NCBI GenBank assembly: GCA_012861695.1
Contig: JAAOOA010000277.1
Span: forward strand, 284,501-348,500
Source: Trematomus loennbergii
Taxonomy: Eukaryota; Chordata; Actinopteri; Perciformes; Nototheniidae
Direction of reading: 5' to 3'
DNA: 64,000 bases
The translations under genes were made by a program, and so were the position numbers. This document shows positions 19,852 through 31,800 of the stretch, in pieces. The notes beneath the pieces were generated by a model, which worked only from the letters and a program-made list of their open reading frames with translations, did no database searches and had not been told where the DNA came from. How positions within the stretch are numbered: the stretch's first letter is position 1; every line of letters begins with the position of its first letter.

Positions 19852-22800
19852 GTAAGTGACTGTTTAGTATGAAAAGCATGGATGGAAGAAATACTGAGAC
19901 CCTTAAGTTATAATATAAGTAACAATTCAACAATGTCTAGGTATTGTCCTGCAGTAAAATGTCCTGTGTTAACACCATACGATTTGTGATACGAATGTAA
20001 AAAGAAGTAATGCAAAGCAGGGACGTGCACAGACATTTGGAGGGGCTATTGCTCTAAACTGGAAAAAGGGTCTCCCCCCGAAAAAAAACATAAGACCTTT
20101 TGAAAATTGAATCTTGTTTTTAATGTAAAAGAAACCAAACGATTATTACATCAACTAAATTGAACAGTAATTCACATCTCATAACAAAATAAGCTAAGGC
20201 GACTACTTGCATTCGGTGACTTGATTTTAAAAATGAAAACTAGGGAAATGTTTTGCTTTGCGGTCCATATCTCATTAAAATATCTAATGTTAGTAACTAA
20301 TAAAGACACAATGGGGACAATTCTGTTCTAATGTAGTTTGACCATTGTAACTGCTGTGCAGTCCAGACATACTGATAAAATAGGGCTCTAACTAATTACC
20401 TTAAATAAACTCACTAATTAATTAAACCAGTTCAATACGCATTATTCTTATTCTTATCATTATGAGTGCAGCCAGTAACGGTAAGGTATCTAATTACTTA
20501 TTTATTTAGTATTCCATAACTTAATAACATAGATGGTCAAACTAAAGTGGTAGAGACATGGCAGAAATCCTACAATGAAGCGGGACAGTAAACTGTTCAC
20601 CCGTGAGAGGGCAATCAAGAAAAGAGAGCGAGCGGCCCCGTTGAGGGAGTTTACAGATGAAAAGACAGAGAAAGACAGAAGCACAATAACAAGTAGGCTA
20701 TATTTAGGTGTTTTTTGTAAATAACCGACGGTATCAAGAGGAAGTAAAGTCCCCTGGTTTGTCCCTTATACCCTAACTGCCATGAGACAACTCAAAATCA
20801 AGTTTCCAAAATCCGACACTGAGGTGGTCTTAACGCACCGGCAGATGACAGCGCTGACAAAGTGTGTTTCCTGCAGCGAGACGCTACAATACTTTGTGGG
20901 CTTATCATATTGATTCGGCCACAACAGAAAAAAGAAAAAAAACTCTCGCTCTCTCCAGAGGGGCAGGTCAGCCAAAAAGACCAAACGGGCCATTGCCCGG
21001 GCAACATTAGCCCGTAGGCTACCTGTGCACGTCCCTGATGCAAAGTTCTGTGGCTCAAAATGACTTTTATCTAATGCCCTTTTTTATCTGCTAACATTTG
21101 AGAAACCATTGGTAAGCCTAGTATTTGTTTCTTTTTATTTAAAATCTTAATCTGATAACAAAACGACAGCTGTCAAAAATGTACTGGAGTAAAAAGAGAC
21201 ATATTAAAGGTGGGGTAGGTAAGTTTGAGAAACCGGCTCGAGATACACTTTTTGTTATATTCCATGGAATGCTCTAAACATCCGATAGCAATGAATATCT
21301 TAAGTGCTTTGACAAAAAAATCAAAAATCCATAAAAAAATGTCATCTGTGGAAGCCGTAGTACTGTAAAAAGCACGACCAATCATTTTAGCCAGCCCGGC
21401 TAAAATAACTGGATGGCCTGCCTGCCTGTCAGCCTTCCATCTGTGCACAAACTTATCTCGTGCCCTCATTGGTCATGTGCGCGTACGTGTGTGTTGGAGG
21501 AGGGGCTCTGTAAGGAAGTGGCAGATTTTCTCCGGTTGTGTATTTTCAAATTCTAGCGATCTCGAGCCGGTTTCTCAAACTTACCTACCCTACCTTTAAC
21601 AGCATTTTCAGCTTCTCATCAAGTGTTTTCCTGTCTAGATGTTTTACTATTTGGCATGGCGAACATACATCTTTGTCACTGTCCTTACTCTGCAGCTAAC
21701 TTGGCTCCGGATGGAGTGGCTGTAGCTTCGACAATGTGGGACTACGCCCATCGACCAAGTAATGCAAATGATGGCAGTGATGAAACACACCAACAAATCC
21801 ACTGGAGCTGTTTTGCCTCTCAGGTGGAGATTGACCCCTGGTGGAGGCTGGATTTGGGGGGTCTGTTTGACATCTCAACCATTGAACTCCTCCGAAGAAC
21901 AGATGCATGCGGCGAAGATCTTAACTTGCTAGAAATCCGCATTGGTATCTCACTGGAGAACAATGGCAACAACAATCCCAGGTGATCGAATGGGTTAAAC
22001 TAGCCTGACAATCGGACAGGGTTTTCATTTTCTTCTCCCCCCAGTATCACACTTACTTTATGTTCATGTTGGATATTTTTCAGGTGTGTTAAGTTGTCAG
22101 GAATCACTGATTGAGGTTTTAAATCTGTACTGTACTTCCTGTCTGTTCTCCTCCCTCAGATGTGGAGTCGTCCCTGTGAGCATTTCAGTTAAAATGACCT
22201 TCCATTGCAACCAGAAGCAAGTACGCATCAACATTTTCCGTCCAGGATCTGCTTCTGCGATTCACCTTTGTGAGGTCAAAGTGTTCGCTGCAACCCCCAT
22301 CACAGGAGGTAACAAAAACTAAACAATGTCACCTAAACCTGATTCAATTAAGCACTGGTAACATAATTAAGTAGATATCTGAACAATATTGTTAGTGTTT
22401 GATACTTATAGATAGATAGAAATAACCTGCTGTGAGGAGGTCTGAGAGACAGAGAGAAACTAACATTTCCTCGTTTTCTCCGTATATAATAATCCTAAAC
22501 AAAAACGCAATGCCACCAAAAAAGATTCCTCCGCATGCTGAGGAGGTTGACGACATTAAACGATCGTTAGACATGTTGACGGAGGAGGTATCTGTTGTAA
22601 GACAGCAACAGATAGCAATTATGAGCCTGGTGGAGGAAGTTAAAGCCTTGAGGCTAGAAAACTCAGAAAAGAAAAGAGGATATTCTCGCTGGAAAATCGG
22701 GTGGATGAGCTGGAACAATACACCCGAATTAACAACATCATAATCACTGGACTGGAGAAAACCCGCTCATACGCCCGGGCGGCGACGAGGATGACCGGAG

Positions 22801-25800
22801 GGGACACAAGCGAGGAGGATGCTACATCTGTGGAGCTACAGGTGACGGCCTTCCTCAACTCCAAGGGAATAGAGATTGACAGCGACAACATCGAGGCCTG
22901 TCACCCGCTACCACGGAGAAATAAAACTGATAAACCGGCAATTATAATAAGGTTTGCAACAGAAAACAGAAAACTGAACTTCTGAAACAGGGAAGACGGC
23001 TTAAGGGCTCGGATGTATATGTGAATGAACACCTCACTAAAAGAAATGCTGAGATCGCCAGAAAGGCCCGATTCCTGAGAAAACAGCAAAATACATCAAC
23101 ATGGACTGCAAAGTGCAGAATCTTCATCAAGCTTAACGGATCACCAGAACAAGCCAAAGTGTTAATCATCAGGGACCTGGAGGAACTGGAAAATACCAAT
23201 GAAGCAAATCAGACAGGTAACGAAAAAACACTACCATGACAATTCCAGTTAATATACACATATCTCCATCAAGACTAGAAACTTTTGCATATACAGAGCA
23301 TAAAGCACAGGACATGGAAAATGACATTGATCCGGAAAACAACTTACTGAACAATATCAACAACAGCTGCAACTATTTCACAGAAGAGCAATTCAATGTA
23401 ACGTGTCAATCAGAAGAGAACATATCAATTATCCACTTCAATAGCAGAAGCCTATATGCCAACTTCCTCAACATTAAAGAATATCTAAGTCAGTTTAAGA
23501 ACCCATTCAACATCATAGCAATATCAGAGACCTGGATCAGTGCTGAGAAAGGTGTGGACTTTGAGATGGATGGCTACGAACTGAATTATACAAACAGAAG
23601 GAATAAGAGTGGAGGGGGTGTGGCAATCTATGTGGATAAAGGAATGAACTATAAGGTGGCGGAGAGCATGACAACAGCTGTTGACGATTTGTTTGAATGT
23701 GTTACAGTAGAAATTTGTATGGAAAGTCTAAACATGTTATTGTGAGTTGTATATACAGAGCTCCTGGAACCTGTATTGACACATTTACAGATAGGGTAGA
23801 AAACATGTTTACTAAATCATTACAAAAAATTATGTTTATCTGTGGGGATTACAATATTGACCTGTTGAATCCAAATAAGCATAAAATGACAGAACACTTC
23901 ATCATACATTGTACAGTATGGGTTTGTATCCTAAAATTACCAGACCTAGTAGAATCACTTCTCATTCTGCTACATTAATAGACAACATATTCACAAACAT
24001 TATGGAAAACAATACAGTAGGCGGACTATTATATAGTGACATCAGTGATCATTTACCTGTTTTTATTGTCTATCACTGCAGTTCTAAGAAACCTAAAGTC
24101 GCCAGCCATTTCAAATACAAAAGATTGAGAACTGAAGATAACATAATTGCATTTAAAAATGACTTACTAAATCAGAATTGGAGGGTAGTATATGAGAGAG
24201 ACGATATTGACAAGGCCTATGATGAATTTCTAAACATTTTAAATCACTTTATGACAAAAACTGTCCTGTGAAACAATGCAGAGAGAGACACAAACAAACT
24301 CACAGTGCATGGATCACTAATGGCCTAAAAAATGCCTGAAAAGAAAAATACACTATATAGACAATTCATAAAATATAGAACTTCAGAAGCAGAAAATAAA
24401 TATAAAAGATATAAGAATAAATTAACCCATATTCTACGGATATGTAAAAAAGAATACTATAATAAAATATTAGAGAATAATAAGAATAATATGAAAGGTA
24501 TATGGAAAGTATTAAATAGTGTCATTAGAAATGGAGCAAAAAGTTCAGGTTACCCTGAGTTTTTTGTGGACAAAAATAATGTTATTAATAATACAGATGA
24601 TGTGGTTATGGTTTTAATGAATTCTTTGTAAATGTGGGGCCAGATCTGGCAGAAAAAATTAAAACCGTAGAAACAACTAAAGGGGAAGATACGGACCTCT
24701 GGAATGAAAATAATAGCTCTTTCTTCCTCACACCAGTGAAAAAAGAAATCATAGATACTGTGCGAAAATGTAAAAGCAAATCCTCGACCGATTGGAATAA
24801 TATTGATATGATTATAGTAAAAGACATTATTGAAGAAATTGCAGAACCATTGACTCATCTCTTTAACTTGTCTTTTCAATCTGGTAAATTCCCAAATAAA
24901 ATGAAAATAGCAAAAGTTATACCATTATATAAAACTGGGGATAAACACCATTACACAAATTACAGACCTGTTTCATTGCTCTCTCAGTTTTCCAAGATCC
25001 TTGAAAAGCTTTTTACAAAAAGACTTGACAATTTCATGGAAACACATCAGCTTTTGGACGACAGTCAATATGGATTCAGGAAAGATAGATCAACATCTAT
25101 GGCACTAATGGAATTAAGTGAGGAAATAGCAAACTGCATGGACAATAAAAAACAAGCAGTGGGAATATTTATAGACTTACAAAAAGCATTTGACACCATA
25201 GATCACAATATTTTACTGACAAAACTGGAACGGTATGGCATCAGAGGGGTGGGATTAGACTGGGTGAGAGATTATTTAAAGGAGAGGTGTCATGGCCATT
25301 TCCACTGATCATAATTCCATTGTTGAGGTATACTAAATAGATTTATACTGTGCATTTTTCCAAACTCACATTGGTTGCTCATACAGCATCTCTGTAAACT
25401 ACGTGTATTCACTGAATTTCACTATTTGCCTTTAACGGCTCGTTGTAGCTCCAAAAGCTCCAGCCCCCACCCTCCCTGTGAGCACAGTGTGCTCTGATTG
25501 GTCGGGACGTTGTGAATCGCGCTGAGCTCCGTGGAGGTGTTGTTTCCTTGTTTAGGATACATAGCGAAACACAGCCAAACTCATCCTGAGCACACACAAA
25601 GTCACAGCCGAAGTAAAAACAATAAGTGTGGCTTGATATTGAGTAAGAAAAAGGTTGATAAACGCTGTGAGAATGGGTCTGCAGAGAGAATTTTGCCGCG
25701 ATCCCAACTGTCTGTTATCAGCCTGCAGCCAGGGAGGAGAAATCAGCTGAGCTGCCTGCTCCCTGCACACAGATGTGTGTGTGAGGAAGTCCGTGGATCG

Positions 25801-28800
25801 GTCAATTTGGACCAATCAGCGGGGGCTTAACGTAACGGCTCCGCGGACGTAACGTAACGGCTCTTCGTGATTGGTCCATTTCGTTCCGGGTACCGCATGA
25901 CATCAGGCGGTACCCGGAAGAATCAAATGGCCAGTGACGTATCTCCAACGAGGCGTTTTGGGGAGGTATTTTCTGTGTTAGAGTTTACTCGCTACAGGGT
26001 GTACTTTGAGGGTTTTGACTCTGCACACCGTTTACATGCATAAAAACCTTCATAACACACAAGGGGACGGGTAATAACCGGAAAAGCATGACATGGGAGC
26101 TTTAAGCAACAGACAACAATTTGTTGAAATTGGTGAACATAAATCAGAATACATGAACATAACTTGTGGAGTACCTCAGGGGTCCGTGTTGGGTCCAAAG
26201 CTGTTCATAATATACATCAACGACATTTGCAGAGTATCAAATATATTGAAATTTATTTTATTTGCAGATGACACTAATATTTTTTGTTCCGGTGACAATT
26301 TGAAAGAGCTAATGGAAGTGATAACAGCAGAAATGATTAAAGTAAAACATTGGTTTGACACAAACAAATTATCATTAAATATAAGCAAAACAAAGATTAT
26401 GTTATTTGGAAAACATAAAACAAATCCACAGGTGCAATTAATACTAGAAACATAAACATAGAAAGAGTATATGAAATGAAGTTCCTTGGTGTGGTTTTAG
26501 ACCACAAAATCAGCTGGAAACCTCATATCACTCATGTCAAAGCAAAACTGGCTAAGACTATCGCAATATTGGGAAAAGCCAGACACATTCTGGACTACAA
26601 CTCATTGTATACTCTATAACACACTAATATTGCCATATCTGATTTACTGTGTGGAGATTTGGGGAAACACAAAACCAACCAACAGCCGTTATGCACATTA
26701 CAAAAAAGGGCTATAAGAGTTATCAATAATGTTGGATATCTTGAACACACGAATGTATTATTTTTGAAGTCACATATTGAAGTTCACTGATCTGGTTAAA
26801 TTTAAAACGGCACAAATCATGTACAGAGCAAGACATAATCTACTTCCTAGGAAATTAAAAACATTGTTCATAGACCGAGAGGGTGGGTATCATTTGAGAG
26901 GAAATCTACATTTTAAACAACTCAAGGTCAGAACAACTCTGAGAAGTATGAGTATAACAAGCTGTGGGGTGATTTTATGGAATGGTTTGGAGCAGGAGTT
27001 AAAACAAAGCACAAGCATAATTCAGTTTAAAAGGATGTACAGAAACACTTTCTTGGAAAACTATGAGAATGATTTAAGGTGATTGAAGATGAGAAATTAT
27101 TGTATATGTATGTATAAATGTAAATGTAAGTAGGAATAACTTGCATAATGACTTAAAGGACAATCATTGATCAAGTAAGGGGTGGGAATTAATAAGCATT
27201 TGCTTCCTCCTACTCCCTTTCGGACACATTTTAATTATTATTATTATTATTAATATGAAGACTTTTTTTGTTGAATATATAAATATTATCATGAATGTGG
27301 ATAAATACTGTATTTTAAAAATACGGTATTCTGTTTTTTCACATTTGTTATTTTTATTTTTTTTTTTAATCTGATCGAAATAAAGATTGAAATGAAATGA
27401 AATACTTGGGTTTTAAAATGCATTCACATGATACACGGTAAAAGAGCTCTGTGCTGACGTTCAAAGTTCGAACCTTTTCTATTAGCAAACAATCAAATGA
27501 AAGCTGTGTGAAGCTGCGTCAGCTAGCAGGGGACGTACAGCCATATAAATGAAACTTAACTAGCTGCTTTCACCACAAGGCTCTGCGGCCAACATAGTCT
27601 TGAGCAAATTCATGTGAATGCAACTTTACGTACACATATCTGCTGGTCAGATAAAACAACACACTGTAAAATAACAGAAATGTTGTGGATCTCTTTGAAT
27701 GGATTATTTAGTTTTAAAGAACTTTAAGGGCTTCCATGTGTAGATGTTTTACATATGTTGCATTGCAAACTTGAATCTTTGTCACTGTGCTCACTCTGCA
27801 GTGAATGTGGTGGTCTGGGCGGAGTGGCTGAGGCGTCATCACTGTGGAGCGTTAACCATCGACCAAGCTCAGCCATTGATGGCAAAGCTGGCGGGAGCTG
27901 TTTTGCCTCTTTGGCGGAAAGTAACCCCTGGTGGAGATTGGACATGCAGGGTCCGTATGACATCTTTTCCATTGAAGTCTTTCGAAGAAGAAATTGCTGC
28001 GACCAATCATTGAACGGGGCAGAAATACGCATTGGTAACTCACTGGAGAACAATGGCAACAACAATCCCAGGTGATGAGAAGACATTTTGTTTTCACAAT
28101 ATTATTCACACTGACATTGTGTTCATGTGGGATATTTTCATCTTGGTAATGGGTAGGGCGACTTTGTTTAGTTTGGCCCTAACCAATCAGCATAAGGCAT
28201 CTTGTTCCTAAAATAGTGACATATATCTGGTGCCCATTGCTAGCCAATATGCATTTTCTAACTGTCCCTTTTACCCTCCTTTTAGATGTGCAGTCATCAC
28301 CGTGACCAGTGATGCTTCCGTGACCTTCAACTGCAACCACATGCAAGGACGCTACGTCAACATAATCAACCCTGGAGTAGGAATAGATCTTCAGATGTGT
28401 GAGGTCAAAGTGTACACCACTACCCAACTTACAGGAGGTAATGCGTCACTAAACAATGGCATCCAAGCTTGATTAAATGATGGAGTGTTGGGAACAACAT
28501 GACATTTACACAATATGGTTAAGTGTTGATTCTATTGTTAAAGCGCCAATTTCCACCTGATTCCTTTCATTAATTTTGTCATAACTGCCTTTATACCACT
28601 CTTGCCAGCTAATGTTGCACCAAGAGGAATAGCTACACTGTCTTCAGCACCTGCTTCTGTAGAAAATTCTCAAGATATGGCTATTGATGAACTCCCTGGG
28701 CCGACGGATAATCTGGAAACCTGTGCCTCAGTCGCACTGCAAGACAACCCGTGGTGGCAACTTGACCTGAGGAGTATCTACCGCATAACTGCTGTGTCTA

Positions 28801-31800
28801 TCCTCAGCTCAGGAGACTGCTGCTCGGAGCAGCTGAACGGTGCGGAGGTCCGCATCGGCCTCAGCAAGGACGTTACCAACCAGAGGTGATATAAGCACGA
28901 GCAAAAGATACAGTAACTTACTTGCCACAGTAGCATTTAAGGTCCCCTATTATACTGTTTTTCATCAATATATTATAGGTCTCAGATATATACAAACATG
29001 TCTCTGAAGGCTCCAAACACCAAACAGATCATTGCAGCATCCCATAAACCCCTCTGTTTCAGCCCAGTTTCCAAAGTGCTGATTCTCTGTCTGTTACTTT
29101 AGATGAAAATAAGGAGCCCCTCCCCACGCCCCTCTGAGAGATATTTGGTTAAAAATAACACAATGGTGCTCGAGGAGGAGATCAGGTGATAAGGTGGGGG
29201 GGGGGGGGTTACCTTGGTTGGTGATTGGCTAATGGTTACACAAGCCAAAAAATCGTTATGACATCATAAAGTGGCCAACATCTGATCAGCTCATTTTCAG
29301 ACAGGTTTTTATATAAATGGATCAGGACAAAAACTGAAACTTTCAGAGTCTCTTTACACAGAGGACACACATGTGGATTTTGCATAATAGGTGACCTTTA
29401 AGATATTGCTTTACTTCCTTAAAGGGACCTAAAAAAAACAAAATATTGGTAGCTGTACTACTATCAGTCCAGATTTGTTTCGGGTGGATTTGCCGAATGT
29501 TGGAGATATCGGCTTCAGAAACAGCTATACTTCTCTTGGATATAGTAAAATGTCATGGCACTCAACCACTTCTGCGTAATGATACGTGTGAAAGAAAATA
29601 GTTCCTAAGTGAAACTGCTTACAACAAGATATGTGGATTATCTTGAGTAACCAGCTCATTATTTATAGAAAGAGACTTTGCTGCTGAGTTATTTCAAATG
29701 TACTTTTTGTCACTTTGAGCACAGAGTCGAGTGCCATCTAGTTCCATTATATTACAGAGGAAAGGAATATGTCTTTGGCTGATTTCTCTCACACCACAAT
29801 TGATTAATAGAACTGAAAGTAAGAAGAGAGTGTATTTATGATTCGGGGGGATTAACCCTTTTCCATTTATGTGGGGTCAGTGCATTGAAATGTATTACTG
29901 TTCTGAAGAGCCAATCCTTACCTATAGGTTTGAACCTCATCCACTCGGTTTACTTCGGGTTTAAGTTTTGCCAAATCCCTGGCATCCTGTTGGTTGGTGA
30001 TTGGCTAATGGTTACACAAGCCAAAAAATCGTTATGACATCATAAAGTGGCCAAAATCTGATCAGCTCATTTTCAGACAGGTTTTTATATAAATGGATCA
30101 GGACAAAAAGAGAGAGAATCTTTGTTCCTGAAACTTTCAGAGTCTCTTTAGAGGGGACACACGTGTATGTATAAAAGACAGGACAAAGTGGATTTTGCAT
30201 AATAGGTGACCTTTAATACCTACCATTCTCCCCTTAAACTTCCTCCTTCTTTCAGGTGTGCCATCATCTCCGTTTCAGAGGGACTGCAGAAATACAACTA
30301 CCAATGTGGAATAATGGATGGACGCTTCGTACATGTTTACCTTCCTGGTCTACAGAAGACTTTGACTGTTTGTGAAGTAGAGGTGTATGGTACTCTGCTT
30401 GGTAAGCTCCAAATGATAATGGCTGTTTAGACTTCTCCTAAACCTCTAGACTGCATTGTTTACTTGACATTAAACAGAAGCCTTTGTTATATTTCTTCCT
30501 GTAAAGAATGCTTTTCTTGGTTCTGTTCTACCCTCACTAGAAAACGTGGCTTTGAGAGGCCTGGCTTTTCATTCTTCCTCAAGTCTGGAAAACAGTGTAG
30601 CCAGCAAAGTCATTGATGGTAATCGGTCTTCCACCTGCATCGTAGCCAATGAGCAGCCAGGTCCGTGGGTAACAGTGGATCTACTGGTTCCTTACAGTGT
30701 GACTGCAGTCCAACTGGCCTACAGCGCCGACTGCTGCTACAGTTATGATGTTCGTGTAGACGACACAAGGTAATATATTGTTGGACAATGTTGGACGAAT
30801 GCATAGCTCGACCATTTTTTCATAATTTGTCTTGTGGGTTGAATTTTTTTTGAAATTATATAAATGAAGTTTAAAGGTAAATCAAGCAGAGTTTTAAGCA
30901 CTTCTTCTTCTTTATCTTTTTCAGCTGTGAGGTCATCTCCAGTAGTTCATATTCTTTGGTGACCCTGGATTGCGGTGGGATTGTGGGTCGCTATGTGACT
31001 GTGATCCATCATGACGTAGCACCGCCTCTGTGCGAGGTTGAGGTCTATAGCACTTTGGAAAATCTTCAAAACAGTTTCCCTCAGCTGCCCCCGCCCCAAA
31101 AATAAACATATTACGCTGTATTACAATCTCCTTACAATGCAAACATCAACCAGGATTGTAAGGCTCATACCATTTGCAGACCATACTGTCATTTACATCA
31201 GTATCTTGTTAAAACCAAAGATCGAATCATCTACTGAATGAAAATTGAAAATGTTCCTCGTTAAATTGTTACTGATTGAATCGAGCATGATGTGTAACAG
31301 GCATTCATACTTGCATTTTCTAATCAAATTACAGTTAAAGATTACTGCTACGATGTATCCTGTAGCCGAGACTACATGTTCATTCCCAATGAACCCAAAA
31401 CATGGTTTGAAGCCCAGAGCTACTGCAGAGAGAAGCACACTGACCTGGCCACCATCAACAACGTTCAGGACATGTATAGGGTCATGGAAAAAATGGGGAA
31501 TTACTCCGACTTTTGGATTGGGCTGTATGAAGATGTTGCTACCTGGAGGTGGTCTCTGTCAGGTTATTATGGAGAGAGTGAAGCTGAGTTCAGGAACTGG
31601 GGTGCTGGTGAACCCAATCTGGAGAGTGCCACCCAGGACTGTGCAGGCATACAACAGACGGGAGAATGGAGAGACCTGCAGTGTGACTTACTTAACTTCT
31701 TCCTATGCTTAGATGGTAATATTAAGGAAAATATTATGCACACATCAACAGATATTCAAAGCTAATGCTCTTTTATTCCAGGAACGAGTAGGTTTTCATT

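Larger units (their letters stand above)
22408..27401 (+). mobile_element. L2-like (Jockey/CR1 group) LINE, near full length, unit 2 only
   Basis: Inserted in the intron between FTP1 and FTP2 on the sense strand. ATACTT flanks it (22402-22407 and 27402-27407), and unit 3 shows the empty site GATACTTGGGTTTT. It carries an ORF1, an ORF2 with endonuclease and reverse transcriptase, and a 3' end AATAAAGATTGAAATGAAAT of short tandem repeats rather than poly(A), as in L2-type elements. It is interrupted by a DNA element at about 25283-26100. The coding frames contain several shifts, so it is probably inactive. Confidence 0.88.

Noticed and set aside
31245..31712. A 155-residue open frame over CTLD1 in units 2 and 3
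   Set aside because: Out-of-frame shadow of the CTLD1 exon, running through the intron and acceptor.
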